Of a stretch of DNA of 64,000 nt, positions 24,786 through 33,648 are shown one piece after another. The notes below the pieces were generated by a model. It was not told the origin of the DNA, did no database searches, and worked only from the letters and a program-made list of their open reading frames with translations. The stretch covers positions 310,001 to 374,000 of the forward strand of contig CAYTPV010000001.1 of the NCBI GenBank assembly GCA_964440115.1. The letters run 5' to 3'. Numbering within the stretch: the stretch's first letter is position 1; every line of letters begins with the position of its first letter. A program made the translations under genes and the position numbers. The stretch comes from JAEWWD01 sp964440115. Lineage in GTDB: Bacteria; Bacillota; Clostridia; Christensenellales; CAG-138.

Positions 24786-26675
24786 TTATTCCAGTTCGAA
24801 CGCACCGGTATAAAGCTGATAATACTTCCCCTTTTCCTCGATCAGGTGTTCGTGGCTGCCGCGTTCGATTATTTTCCCATGTTCGAGTACCATAATGACG
24901 TCGGAGTTTTGCACCGTGGAAAGGCGGTGCGCGATTACAAACACCGTGCGCCCTTTCATGAGCGCGTCCATGCCGCGCTGTACGATGGCCTCGGTACGCG
25001 TATCGATGGAGGAGGTCGCCTCGTCCAATATCATCACCGGCGGGTCGGCTACCGCCGCACGTGCGATGGCGATGAGCTGCCTCTGCCCCTGCGAGAGGTT
25101 GCTGCCGTTGCTTTGGAGCATGGTCTGATACCCCTCCGGGAGCCTTGTGATAAAGTCATGCGCACCGGCGAGCTCCGCCGCAGCCTCACATTCTTCATCC
25201 GTCGCGTCGAGCCTGCCGTAGCGGATATTGTCCATGACGGTACCGGTAAACAGATTCGTATCCTGAAGCACGATACCGATGGCACGGCGCAGGTCTGATT
25301 TCTTGATTTTATTGATATTGATTCCGTCGTAGCGGATCTTTCCGTCCGCAATGTCGTAAAAGCGGTTTAGCAGGTTGGTGATGGTAGTTTTGCCCGCGCC
25401 CGTCGCGCCGACAAACGCCACTTTCTGGCCAGGCTCCGCAAACAGCGTAATGTTGTGAAGCACCGGCTTCTCTTTATCGTAGCCGAAATCAACATCCTGC
25501 AGGCGTATGTCGCCCGCAAGTTTGGTATAACGCACCGTGCCGTCGGCAAGGGGCTGCTTCCACGCCCAGAGATCCGTGCGCTCCGCACATTCCATAATCG
25601 TGCCGTTTTCCTCCCTGGCATAGACAAGCGTTACCAGCCCGTTGTCTTCCTCGGGTAATTCATCGAGCACCGTAAATATGCGGTCCGCGCCCGCGAGACC
25701 CATGATCACAGCATTCACCTGCTGTGACACCTGGTTGATGTTGCCCGAGAACTGGCGCGTGATGTTCAAAAAAGGCACCACAATGCTGATGCTGAACGCG
25801 AACCCCGAAATGCTCAGGTTATGCGCCTTTGTGAGCAGAAATATCCCGCCCGCCATCGCAACAAGAACATATATGAGGTTGCCGATGTTCATGAGCACGG
25901 GGGCAAGTATGTTGGCAAATTTGTTGGCCTGCTCCGAATCGTGGAAAAGCCCGTCGTTGATGGCGTCAAAGCCCGCCTTCGTCTCCTTCTCATGGCAGAA
26001 CACCTTTACGACCTTCTGGCCGTTCATCATTTCCTCAACAAAACCCTCGGTTTTGCCCAGGGAGCGCTGCTGCTGGATAAAATACTTCGCGGAATTGCCG
26101 CCGATTTTTTTTACTGCAGTGAGCATGAAGGCCATGCCGCTTAGCACCACGGCGGTCATCCAGACGCTGAAGTAGAGCATAATGCTAAATAGCGTCAACA
26201 GCGTGACGGATGAGACCAAAAGCTGCGGCATGCTTTGGGAGATCAGCTGCCTAAGCGTATCGATATCGTTGGTGTAGTGACTCATGATGTCGCCATGTGA
26301 ATGCGTATCAAAAAAACGGATGGGCAATGCCTCCATCTTATGAAAAAGCCTTTCACGCATCTTCTTGAGCGAACCCTGCGTAATGACTGCCATCGTGCGG
26401 TTATAGGTGAACGACGACGCCAGCGAAAGCACATACAGCCCCGCGAGGATCGCAACGATCCGCAGTATTTGAGGACCGACGTGCGCCCAGTCGCCGCCCT
26501 GATTCTGTTCAAGCACCGCGATAATGTTCTGCATGAAGATGGAGGGAATGGAGGAAACCGCCGCGGTAAACACGATACACATCAGTACCAGCGGTAGCAC
26601 AACGGGATAAAACTGAAACAGCATTTTGATCAGCCGCTTCGTCGTTCCCTTTTTATACATGGTATTGCGCTTCAT
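24786..26675 (-). CDS. ABC exporter, fused membrane and ATPase domains (second subunit)
   Basis: This 629-residue half-transporter has an N-terminal six-helix type-1 exporter domain and a C-terminal ATPase with Walker A GATGAGKTT, signature LSQGQRQ and Walker B VMILDEATS. An insertion between the two domains (about 345-390) is typical of the larger member of heterodimeric exporters of the YheH type. It overlaps the upstream half-transporter gene by 4 bp, so the two should pair one-to-one. The substrate is probably a drug or lipid-like compound, as far as the MarR neighbour suggests. Confidence 0.9.
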   Translation of the reverse strand: MKRNTMYKKGTTKRLIKMLFQFYPVVLPLVLMCIVFTAAVSSIPSIFMQNIIAVLEQNQGGDWAHVGPQILRIVAILAGLYVLSLASSFTYNRTMAVITQGSLKKMRERLFHKMEALPIRFFDTHSHGDIMSHYTNDIDTLRQLISQSMPQLLVSSVTLLTLFSIMLYFSVWMTAVVLSGMAFMLTAVKKIGGNSAKYFIQQQRSLGKTEGFVEEMMNGQKVVKVFCHEKETKAGFDAINDGLFHDSEQANKFANILAPVLMNIGNLIYVLVAMAGGIFLLTKAHNLSISGFAFSISIVVPFLNITRQFSGNINQVSQQVNAVIMGLAGADRIFTVLDELPEEDNGLVTLVYAREENGTIMECAERTDLWAWKQPLADGTVRYTKLAGDIRLQDVDFGYDKEKPVLHNITLFAEPGQKVAFVGATGAGKTTITNLLNRFYDIADGKIRYDGININKIKKSDLRRAIGIVLQDTNLFTGTVMDNIRYGRLDATDEECEAAAELAGAHDFITRLPEGYQTMLQSNGSNLSQGQRQLIAIARAAVADPPVMILDEATSSIDTRTEAIVQRGMDALMKGRTVFVIAHRLSTVQNSDVIMVLEHGKIIERGSHEHLIEEKGKYYQLYTGAFELE

Positions 26676-28411
26676 TGCCGCTCACCTACCTTGTTTTGAG
26701 ATTCGTACACCTCGCGGTAGATCTCGTTGGTTTCCAAAAGCTCTTCGTGCGTGCCCACAGCCACGATACCGCCCTTATCCATCAGCATGATGCGGTCGGC
26801 GTCCTGCACGGAGGCAACGCGCTGCGCAATGATGATCTTTGTTGTATCGGGAATATACTCACGCAGCGCCTTCCTGATCTTTGCATCGGTATGCGTATCG
26901 ACGGCGCTTGTGGAATCATCCAGTATAAGAATTTTGGGCTTCTTCAAAAGCGCGCGTGCGATGCACAGCCGCTGCTTCTGCCCGCCTGAAACATTTGTCC
27001 CCCCCTGCTCAATGTGCGTATTGTAGCCATCGGGGAACTGCGAAATAAAATCGTCCGCCTGCGCAAGAGAGCACGCCTCTTTTAATTCCTCGTCGGTCGC
27101 CAGCGGGTTGCCCCAACGAAGGTTTTCGCTTATGGTTCCTGAAAACAGGAGATTGTTTTGCAGCACCACGGAAACCTGATTGCGCAGCGCCTCTATGTCG
27201 TAGGCGCGTACGTCCAGCCCGCCTACCCGAACTATCCCTTCCGTAGCGTCATACAGGCGCGGGATAAGCTGAATGAGCGATGATTTCGAGGAGCCTGTCC
27301 CGCCCAGAATACCGATGGTTTCACCGGACTTGATATGAAGATCAATGTTTTGGAGCGCCATGCGCTCCGCTTTCTCTGAATAGCGGAAGCTCACGCCGGA
27401 AAAATCGATGGAGCCGTCCTTCACCTCATATACGGGCTTTTCCGGGTTGCTCAACGTGCTTTTTTCCTGAATTACCTCCACGATACGGCGGCCGGATTCA
27501 TCCGCGATGGTGATCATCACGAAAACCATGGAAAGCATCATCAGGCTCATCAGAGTCTGGAAGCTGTAAACCATGAGCGACGAAAGCTGACCCACGTTAA
27601 AGTTGAGCCCCTGCGTGGTGATAATGGTATACGCGCCGAAGGTCAAAATGAACACCATGTTCACATACAGGCAAAACTGCATGATGGGGCCGTTGAACGC
27701 AAGTATCTTTTCGGCCCTTGTGAATTCCACGCGCACATCCTCGGCAGCCTTTTCGAATTTTTGCTTTTCATAGTCCTCGCGCACGAAGGATTTCACCACG
27801 CGGATGCCCTGAATATTCTCCTGAACGGAACTATTGAGCGCATCATACTTACGAAACACCCTCTTGAATATCGGAAATGCCTTCCTGATGATAAGGAACA
27901 GCCCTATGCCGAGAACCGGTACCACAACAACGAATATAAGCGCCAGTCTGCCGCCCATAATAAACGCCATCACTATGGCGAAAATGAGCATGAGCGGGCT
28001 TCTGATGGCTACGCGGATGATCATCATATAGGCATTCTGAACATTGCTCACATCCGTCGTAAGCCTCGTTACAAGAGACGACGCGGAGAACCTGTCGATA
28101 TTCTCAAAGGAAAAGGACTGGATGCTGTAGAACATATCCTTTCTGAGGTTGCGCGCAAAGCCGCTTGATGCCGTGGCGCAAGCCGTGCCCGAAAGTCTGC
28201 CGAACAGAAGCGATATGCTTGCCATCGCCAAAAGCAGCAGTCCATACTTCAAAATGATGTCGATGCCGCAGCCCGCCTTTATCTGGTTGACGAGCTGAGC
28301 GGTGATGAAGGGAATAATGCACTCGATTACAACCTCCATCGACACGAAAGTCGGCGCCAGAATGGAGGGCTTTTTAAATTCCCTTATACTTTTTATAAGA
28401 ACCTTCCACAT
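26672..28411 (-). CDS. ABC exporter, fused membrane and ATPase domains (first subunit)
   Basis: This 579-residue half-transporter has a six-helix membrane domain and an ATPase with Walker A GGTGSSKSS, signature VSGGQKQR and Walker B ILILDDSTSAVD. The Asp in place of the catalytic Glu after Walker B is the usual sign of the degenerate ATP site in heterodimeric exporters (YheI/BmrC type), matching a complete site in the partner encoded next. The Shine-Dalgarno site GAGGAG is about 13 nt from ATG 28411, rather far. A MarR regulator lies 93 bp upstream in the same direction. Confidence 0.9.
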   Translation of the reverse strand: MWKVLIKSIREFKKPSILAPTFVSMEVVIECIIPFITAQLVNQIKAGCGIDIILKYGLLLLAMASISLLFGRLSGTACATASSGFARNLRKDMFYSIQSFSFENIDRFSASSLVTRLTTDVSNVQNAYMMIIRVAIRSPLMLIFAIVMAFIMGGRLALIFVVVVPVLGIGLFLIIRKAFPIFKRVFRKYDALNSSVQENIQGIRVVKSFVREDYEKQKFEKAAEDVRVEFTRAEKILAFNGPIMQFCLYVNMVFILTFGAYTIITTQGLNFNVGQLSSLMVYSFQTLMSLMMLSMVFVMITIADESGRRIVEVIQEKSTLSNPEKPVYEVKDGSIDFSGVSFRYSEKAERMALQNIDLHIKSGETIGILGGTGSSKSSLIQLIPRLYDATEGIVRVGGLDVRAYDIEALRNQVSVVLQNNLLFSGTISENLRWGNPLATDEELKEACSLAQADDFISQFPDGYNTHIEQGGTNVSGGQKQRLCIARALLKKPKILILDDSTSAVDTHTDAKIRKALREYIPDTTKIIIAQRVASVQDADRIMLMDKGGIVAVGTHEELLETNEIYREVYESQNKVGERQ

Positions 28412-28504
28412 TGAGTTAACTTTACTCCTCTTTCACGGCAGGATATTTGATCCCGCCAAACTGTTTTTGGCGCTGCGAGGTGCGAGCCGGTTGGCTTTTT
28501 TTGC

Positions 28505-28966
28505 TTATCTTGACGATTCCCAGCACTTGTCGTCAGCGCCTGCCTCAAACAGCGGGTCAGTTTTGAGATAATCCAGATGCACTACGAGTTTTTCTAAAAT
28601 TCCTCCAAGCTGCTCCATTTCCTGCTCGCTCAAGCACTCAAACATCCGTTTGAGCGTGCGGATGTAATGCTCCTTTACCTGAAGGGCCAGTCTCCTTCCC
28701 TCGGGCGTAAGCGCAAGCTTTACCTGCCGCTTATCATCGCAGCTCTTTTTGCGTTCCACCAAGGACGCCTCTTCCATCTTTTGAAGAATTTCGCTCAAAG
28801 CGCCAGAGCTTATCTCAAGCAGGTCTTGAAGCTCCTTTTGGGTAAGGTCTTGCTGCTTCAAAAGTGTGACGAGAATACGCCGCTGCCCTGCTTTTCCGCC
28901 CGTCTGATAATAAAGAAAATGCCCGCACGCCCTCAAACGGGTCGCCAGCGCATGCTCCAACTGCAT
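28505..28966 (-). CDS. MarR-family transcriptional regulator
   Basis: This 153-residue winged-helix regulator has the MarR pattern: the recognition region LTQKELQDLLEISSGALSEILQKMEEASLVERKK in pieces around 45-75 and the wing with DKRQVKLALTPEGRRLA. ATG 28966 follows GGAG by 10 nt; an in-frame GTG at 28975 is possible. It is the first gene of an operon with the two exporter subunits and probably represses it until a ligand binds. Confidence 0.9.
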   Translation of the reverse strand: MQLEHALATRLRACGHFLYYQTGGKAGQRRILVTLLKQQDLTQKELQDLLEISSGALSEILQKMEEASLVERKKSCDDKRQVKLALTPEGRRLALQVKEHYIRTLKRMFECLSEQEMEQLGGILEKLVVHLDYLKTDPLFEAGADDKCWESSR

Positions 28967-29021
28967 TTTCAACACACTCCAACTTTTTCACTTTGCACCA
29001 AGAGTTTAGGTACCAAGCGAC

Positions 29022-29050
29022 ATTTTACATCCGAAGCTTTTGTTTCGCAA
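29022..29050 (-). promoter_or_regulatory. Promoter of the marR-exporter operon
   Basis: On the - strand TTGCGA (29045-29050) and TAAAAT (29022-29027) are 17 bp apart, about 55 bp upstream of the marR start. The fit is moderate. Confidence 0.5.
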
Positions 29051-29140
29051 CGGATATTTTTATGTACGAGAGCCTTGCTATAGCTACTCTTAATAGCTTC
29101 TAGTATTTCTCGATCTTATCAGTGTGAACTGATTCAGTGA

Positions 29141-29187
29141 TTGACATCAATACAATAATGTCATATATTAGATGTAACATGTAACAT
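29141..29187 (+). promoter_or_regulatory. Promoter and tandem-repeat operator of the HcnABC-like operon
   Basis: TTGACA (29141-29146) and TATATT (29164-29169) are exactly 17 bp apart. Directly behind lie two head-to-tail copies of GTAACAT (29174-29180 and 29181-29187), covering the likely start of transcription. They are good candidates for a repressor site; the GntR protein at the end of this operon is the obvious candidate regulator (inferred). Confidence 0.7.
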
Positions 29188-29232
29188 GCAACTCGAATTC
29201 ATGTTTCGCGCGTACATATCAATGGAAGGCAG

Positions 29233-30405
29233 ATGATTGATTTGTTCCCCAATAAGGCGGATATTGTGATTATTGGCGGCGGAGTGGTGGGCTGTTCGAT
29301 TGCTTACCACTTGGCAAAAGCAGGATACTCCCCTGTGTTGCTGGAAAAAAACGAAATCGCCTCAGCGGCGTCCGGCGGCAATTCGGGTCAGATATCCATC
29401 ACGGATCGGGAGCCGGGCACCCAATTGGACTGGTCTCTGCGCAGCCTCGATTTGTACAGAGAATATGAGCAAAGGTGCGAATTTGCCACCGACGTTGAAG
29501 AAACCGGCGGTTTAACTGTCATGAAAAGTCAGGATGAAATAGACAAAACTATGCATCTTGTACACAGCCATAAGGCCGCCGGGATAGAAATTCAAATGCT
29601 GTTAGGCCATGAGGTGTTAGAGAAGGAACCCCTGATCAATCCGGATTCCGTATGTGGGGCTATATGGTGCGCAAGAGAAGGTCGCCTCAATCCAATGTCC
29701 ATCACCTATGGCTTTGCTGACAGAGCAGCGCAAATGGGAGCCACTATTCACACCGGCACAGCCGTCACCGGCTTTGAGACCGCGGGGGGACAAATCACAG
29801 CAGTAAAAACAAATAACGGCACAATTTCCGTCGGTACCGTTATCATGGCCACTGCCGCTTGGACGGCAGAGCTTTGCGGCAGTCTGCTTCTTGAATACCC
29901 TATCGGGTACAATCGCGCCAGCGCATTGGTTTGTCAGCCGATACCGCAGTGCATCAGAGGACCTGTTGTTCCGGGATCCTTTCTCGCCGGCAAGCATATT
30001 GCAGGGGACTGGGTGGGCATAGCCGTTACGCAACATAAAAACGGCAGCATACTCATTGGTCAAAGCAATCGGAGCATGCAAAACTATAACACTGGCATTG
30101 CCTATGACGAACCAATGAGGATTGCGGCGACTTTTGCACGTCATTTTCCAAGTCTTCCTCATTTGCAGGTAATACGCATGTGGTCTTCCGTCACCCCGTT
30201 TATGCCGGATGAAATGCCGCTTTTCGGGTATTCAGGCGTATACCGGAACCTTTTTATGGCTGCCGGTCTCAAAGGTGCGTTCACGACTGCCCCGGCAGCA
30301 GGAGAGAGCGCCGCTCAGATCATCACCTCCGGCAAAAGTACCATAGATTGCACGAAGTATTCTCCCACACGCTTTGAGAAAGAAGGCATGACCCATGCGC
30401 ATTGA
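29233..30405 (+). CDS. FAD-dependent amino-acid/amine dehydrogenase subunit (DadA/HcnC-like)
   Basis: This 390-residue flavoprotein belongs to the D-amino acid oxidase (DAO) superfamily, with the FAD motif DIVIIGGGVVGCSIAYHLA near the N terminus. It resembles the catalytic subunit of hydrogen cyanide synthase, D-hydroxyproline or proline dehydrogenases and sarcosine oxidase beta. It probably oxidises an amino acid or N-methyl amine and passes electrons to the partner proteins encoded behind it. ATG 29233 follows GGAAGG. The next gene overlaps it by 11 bp. The substrate cannot be read from the sequence. Confidence 0.85.
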   Translation: MIDLFPNKADIVIIGGGVVGCSIAYHLAKAGYSPVLLEKNEIASAASGGNSGQISITDREPGTQLDWSLRSLDLYREYEQRCEFATDVEETGGLTVMKSQDEIDKTMHLVHSHKAAGIEIQMLLGHEVLEKEPLINPDSVCGAIWCAREGRLNPMSITYGFADRAAQMGATIHTGTAVTGFETAGGQITAVKTNNGTISVGTVIMATAAWTAELCGSLLLEYPIGYNRASALVCQPIPQCIRGPVVPGSFLAGKHIAGDWVGIAVTQHKNGSILIGQSNRSMQNYNTGIAYDEPMRIAATFARHFPSLPHLQVIRMWSSVTPFMPDEMPLFGYSGVYRNLFMAAGLKGAFTTAPAAGESAAQIITSGKSTIDCTKYSPTRFEKEGMTHAH

Positions 30406-30703
30406 ACGACATCCTATCCTGGAGCCGCTGCCAGACGTCGACACCGTTACCATATTATATAACGGCACTCCCCTCAGCGCCCGGAAGGGGGAGACAATAG
30501 CTGCTGCCCTCACCGCACATGGCATTCGAAGCTTCCGTACGACCGCAGTCCGGCACGAGCCGCGGGGCATTTTCTGCGGTATTGGTCAATGCACCGATTG
30601 CGCTATGGAAGTCAACGGCATCCCCAACGTGCGCACCTGTGTAACCACGGTGGAAGAAGGGATGTCAGTCAATACGCAGGAAGGGTACGGTCAACTGTTA
30701 TGA
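30395..30703 (+). CDS. [2Fe-2S] ferredoxin-like subunit (HcnA-like)
   Basis: This 102-residue protein is a plant-type ferredoxin-fold subunit with four cysteines in the expected order: Cys61, Cys66, Cys69 (FCGIGQCTDC) and Cys82. It corresponds to HcnA and to the N-terminal domain of sarcosine oxidase alpha, and would carry electrons between the two flavoproteins. It overlaps the gene before it by 11 bp and the gene after it by 4 bp (ATGA), which indicates a fixed-ratio complex. Confidence 0.88.
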   Translation: MRIERHPILEPLPDVDTVTILYNGTPLSARKGETIAAALTAHGIRSFRTTAVRHEPRGIFCGIGQCTDCAMEVNGIPNVRTCVTTVEEGMSVNTQEGYGQLL

Positions 30704-31809
30704 AAGATGTTGAATGCCTTGTGATAGGCGGCGGGCCGGCGGGTCTTTCTGCAGCCATCGCTGCCGCCCAAAACGGCGTTTCCGTTTTGGTGGTTGATGA
30801 AAACGCAGCTCCCGGCGGGCAGCTTTTTAAGCAAATCCATAAGTTCTTCGGCTCCCAAGACCATCAGGCCGGTATCCGCGGCTATGCCATAGGTCGCCAG
30901 TTGTTAAAAGACGCCGAGACTGCCGGAGTAAACGTACTTCTAAACACCCGCTGTTTTGGCATTTTTGATGATAACGTAGTTGGCCTTGTTCAAAACGACC
31001 ATGTGTGGCATGTGCATCCGCTCAAGGTAATCATTGCGACCGGCGCCAGCGAAAACGCCTTGGCTTTTCCCGGCTGCACTCTGCCCGGGGTGATGACGGC
31101 CGGTGCCGCCCAAACCCTCATCAACGTACATCGGGTAATGCCGGGCAAACGGGTGGTTGTTGTGGGCACAGGAAATGTAGGGCTTATAGTAGGGTACCAG
31201 CTATTGCAGGCAGGCGCCCAATTAGCCTGTGTTGTGGAGGCTGCCCCAACGATTGGCGGCTATGCGGTACACGCAAACAAGCTGCGCCGCGCCGGCGTAC
31301 CTTTTTATCTGGGGCATACGGTTGTAAAAGCAGCAGGCAAAGATTCTGTGAAGGAAGTTCATATCGCCCCTGTCGATAACCGCTTCTGCCCGATCATGGA
31401 AAAAAGCTTTGTTGTAGATGCCGACACCATTGCTCTTGCCGTAGGACTGCACCCCCGCATTGAGTTGAGCCAGATGGCTGGCGCCAATATCATATACAAC
31501 AGTGTGATGGGCGGACACATCCCCAATCATAACGCTGATATGAAAATACAAGAGAATTTTTTTGTGGCAGGGGATGCTTCCGGCGTTGAGGAAGCCAGCA
31601 CCGCCATGGAAGAAGGCCGCCTCGCAGGCTTGGCGGCAGCTGTTGAGCTTGGCCGTATTGACCCAACATGCGGCGAACAACAACGCAGCGATGTCCGCCG
31701 CCGGCTGCAAACTCTGCGCAGCGGCGATTTTGGGACAAAGCGCGCTGCCGCTAAGGCAGAGATATTTGCCCGGTGCACAATATGCACCGATGAGATAGAA
31801 AGGAAGTAA
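30700..31809 (+). CDS. NAD(P)/FAD-dependent oxidoreductase subunit (HcnB-like), without C-terminal Cys domain
   Basis: This 369-residue flavoprotein has two dinucleotide motifs, GGGPAGLSAAIAAA near the start and GTGNVGLIVGYQLL near residue 163, and the GDASG block that closes the FAD site. HcnB and sarcosine oxidase alpha relatives usually continue into a BFD-like [2Fe-2S] domain of about 90 residues. Here the protein ends just after FARCTICTDEI, and the BFD-like domain is encoded separately at 32278. ATG 30700 overlaps the previous stop by 4 bp. Confidence 0.88.
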   Translation: MKDVECLVIGGGPAGLSAAIAAAQNGVSVLVVDENAAPGGQLFKQIHKFFGSQDHQAGIRGYAIGRQLLKDAETAGVNVLLNTRCFGIFDDNVVGLVQNDHVWHVHPLKVIIATGASENALAFPGCTLPGVMTAGAAQTLINVHRVMPGKRVVVVGTGNVGLIVGYQLLQAGAQLACVVEAAPTIGGYAVHANKLRRAGVPFYLGHTVVKAAGKDSVKEVHIAPVDNRFCPIMEKSFVVDADTIALAVGLHPRIELSQMAGANIIYNSVMGGHIPNHNADMKIQENFFVAGDASGVEEASTAMEEGRLAGLAAAVELGRIDPTCGEQQRSDVRRRLQTLRSGDFGTKRAAAKAEIFARCTICTDEIERK

Positions 31810-31815
31810 AGCCTG

Positions 31816-32244
31816 ATGCAAAACTCCCTGAAAGCAGTCATTCACTGCCCGCAAAGAATCCCCTGTAATCCCTGCGAGACATCCTGTCCATTTGGGGCTA
31901 TTGTTGTGGGAGAAGATATATCAGCCATACCGATTTTTTACGCCGAAAAATGCCGCGGCTGCGGCCTATGTGTAGCCGCCTGTCCGGGCATTGCCATCCG
32001 TCTGCTGGGAAATGCGGATCAAGCCGGCAACGCTACTGTGGTGATACCTTACGAATACCTTCCGGTTCCAACAGATGGCGATACCCTCGTTCTTACGGAC
32101 GAAATGGGGGCTGATATCGGGGAAGGCGTGCTGCAAAAGACAGCCAAACCGAACAAACATGATGCAACCATACTTCTATACATCACCGCTCCCGCACAAA
32201 TCGCACAAAAGACGTATGGCATCAAAAGATTGGTTAGGGCTTAA
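31816..32244 (+). CDS. 2x[4Fe-4S] ferredoxin-type protein
   Basis: This 142-residue protein has two four-cysteine sets: Cys11, Cys17, Cys20, Cys24 and Cys46, Cys49, Cys52, Cys56 (CRGCGLCVAACP). The remaining C-terminal half has no cysteine motif. It probably takes electrons from the flavoprotein complex and passes them to a low-potential acceptor or a membrane complex. It lies 6 bp behind the HcnB-like gene. Classical HcnABC operons lack such a component, so it may be an anaerobic adaptation. Confidence 0.88.
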   Translation: MQNSLKAVIHCPQRIPCNPCETSCPFGAIVVGEDISAIPIFYAEKCRGCGLCVAACPGIAIRLLGNADQAGNATVVIPYEYLPVPTDGDTLVLTDEMGADIGEGVLQKTAKPNKHDATILLYITAPAQIAQKTYGIKRLVRA

Positions 32245-32277
32245 CAGGTAGCTGCAGAAATCAAGAAAGGACAACTT

Positions 32278-32556
32278 ATGGATAACGATACGATCATTTG
32301 CCGCTGCGAAGAGGTCTCGAAAAAAGAGATACTGGCTGCCATAGAGAAGGGAGCTTCTTCGTTGGATGATATCAAGCGCCGCACGCGATGCGGTATGGGC
32401 TTGTGTCAGGGCAAAACCTGTGGCCGCCTTACCGCACAAATACTGGCGGCAGAAAAAGGCATTCCTGTTTCGCAAATTCCACCTTCCAAAAAGCGGCCTC
32501 CGGTGGGATGTATCAGCATTGATGTTCTTTCCAAGGAAATACAGGACGAAGTATAA
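32278..32556 (+). CDS. BFD-like [2Fe-2S] protein
   Basis: This 92-residue protein is a bacterioferritin-associated-ferredoxin-like domain: CRC (Cys8 and Cys10), a helix, then GMGLCQGKTCG (Cys43 and Cys48 as the likely remaining ligands). In HcnB, NirB and sarcosine oxidase alpha relatives this domain is the C-terminal part of the flavoprotein; here it stands alone in the same operon. ATG 32278 follows AAAGGA. It would bring the complex to its usual set of centres. Confidence 0.88.
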   Translation: MDNDTIICRCEEVSKKEILAAIEKGASSLDDIKRRTRCGMGLCQGKTCGRLTAQILAAEKGIPVSQIPPSKKRPPVGCISIDVLSKEIQDEV

Positions 32557-32605
32557 TTCTACGAATGTGACAGGATAGGAATTGAGAGAACGTGGTGGTG
32601 TATTC

Positions 32606-33280
32606 ATGACGGAACATAGAAAAATTGAAACGAACTCAAAAAATGATCAGGTATTTGAGTTTATTCGAGAAGAGATACTAACCGGCAGGATGGTTCCAGG
32701 TGTTATTTACAGTGCCGCCAGCTTGGCGGAATCCTTGGACGTGAGCCGTACGCCCGTGAACTATGCCATTCGGTTACTGCTTGATCAAGGTCTCATAAAG
32801 GCGCATCCGAATGTTGGATTTGAAGTAATTCCTCTGGAATGGGATCGCATCGAAGAATTGATGCAGATCAAATCTGCAATGGAACGACTTTGCATCCTCC
32901 GTATGAAAGACCGCGTTCAGCCATCTGATATAGATACGCTGCTGGAATACTCTCAAAAAATACGTCAGTCCATTATTGACAAAGATGATCAGGCATATTT
33001 TCAATTCGTAAAAGATTTGCATTGGGGCATCTGCTCTGCCGGCAAGTCGAAACTTTGCCTCGATTTTTCGCAGCGCTACTGGGACTACGAAGGATGGTAC
33101 ACTGTAAAAATGGATGAACATAAAGAGCAATTGCTCTCCATGTGCGACGACCATGACATGATGTTAAACAGTATTAGCCAGGGGGATTACGAAAGAGCAG
33201 TCTCTATCTGTGAGTCACATCATCTGAAATGTTTGGATTTGCTCAAAAGTAATCTCAACCCCGCCATGATTTCATCTTAA
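32606..33280 (+). CDS. GntR-family (FadR/VanR type) transcriptional regulator
   Basis: This 224-residue regulator has an N-terminal winged helix (VFEFIREEILTGRMVPG, then SLAESLDVSRTPVNYAIRLL) and an alpha-helical FCD-like effector domain. It closes the operon and probably controls it in response to the substrate or a product, perhaps through the GTAACAT repeats at 29174-29187. ATG 32606 has only a weak G-rich site; an in-frame TTG at 32582, preceded by AGGATAGGA, is an alternative start eight codons upstream. Confidence 0.88.
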   Translation: MTEHRKIETNSKNDQVFEFIREEILTGRMVPGVIYSAASLAESLDVSRTPVNYAIRLLLDQGLIKAHPNVGFEVIPLEWDRIEELMQIKSAMERLCILRMKDRVQPSDIDTLLEYSQKIRQSIIDKDDQAYFQFVKDLHWGICSAGKSKLCLDFSQRYWDYEGWYTVKMDEHKEQLLSMCDDHDMMLNSISQGDYERAVSICESHHLKCLDLLKSNLNPAMISS

Positions 33281-33600
33281 GCCTAGACTCTCTTCAAGGT
33301 CTTTATCCCGTACTGTGGGTGGACGCCAGTTTCGGCTTGAACTGCCTTTGCCCACAGTTCGGCATGGTCACGCTGCGTCGCCGAATACGGCTTCCTTGCG
33401 TTCCCTGCCTCACTGGACTTCCGGCTCGCTTCATCCCGCACTGCGGGCGCTTTCCCAGGTTCCCACCCAGGGCATCCGCAAGCGGATGGCCGTTTCGGCC
33501 TGCAAACGCTTCACTGGAGCGTTTGCTGCCTTCGGCACCGGCCTCAACCCCATTACCACATTGGCACTGAATGAAGGTAGGCAGGCCGAGTTTATTTTTC
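33281..33600. other. Hairpin-dense non-coding stretch
   Basis: This 320-bp stretch between the GntR gene and tRNA-Thr has no convincing gene. It contains at least five inverted repeats: ACTGTGGG/CCCACAGT (33312-33319, 33351-33358) enclosing a CAGTT/AACTG pair, CCCGC/GCGGG (33435-33447), CATCCGC/GCGGATG (33473-33488), GGCCG/CGGCC (33488-33500) and GCAAACGCT/AGCGTTTGC (33502-33526). All frames have open stretches of 80-110 codons, as expected of GC-rich repetitive DNA. It may be an interspersed repeat or a structured RNA. Confidence 0.5.
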
Positions 33601-33648
33601 AGCTCCAAAAGAACGAGCACCCTTACGGGTGCTCGTTCTTTTGGAGCT
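33601..33648 (-). terminator. 22-bp hairpin, terminator of tRNA-Thr
   Basis: A perfect 22-bp inverted repeat (33601-33622 with 33627-33648, loop TTAC). On the - strand its outer arm includes the last bases of tRNA-Thr (AGCTCCA), and the inner stem is followed by TTCTTTT. It should terminate transcription of the tRNA. The pairing of the mature tRNA 3' end with the far arm is unusual. Confidence 0.8.

Noticed and set aside
33601..33648. Attachment site of an integrated element at the tRNA-Thr 3' end
   Set aside because: The repeated tRNA end is inverted, not direct, and there is no integrase or foreign cargo nearby.
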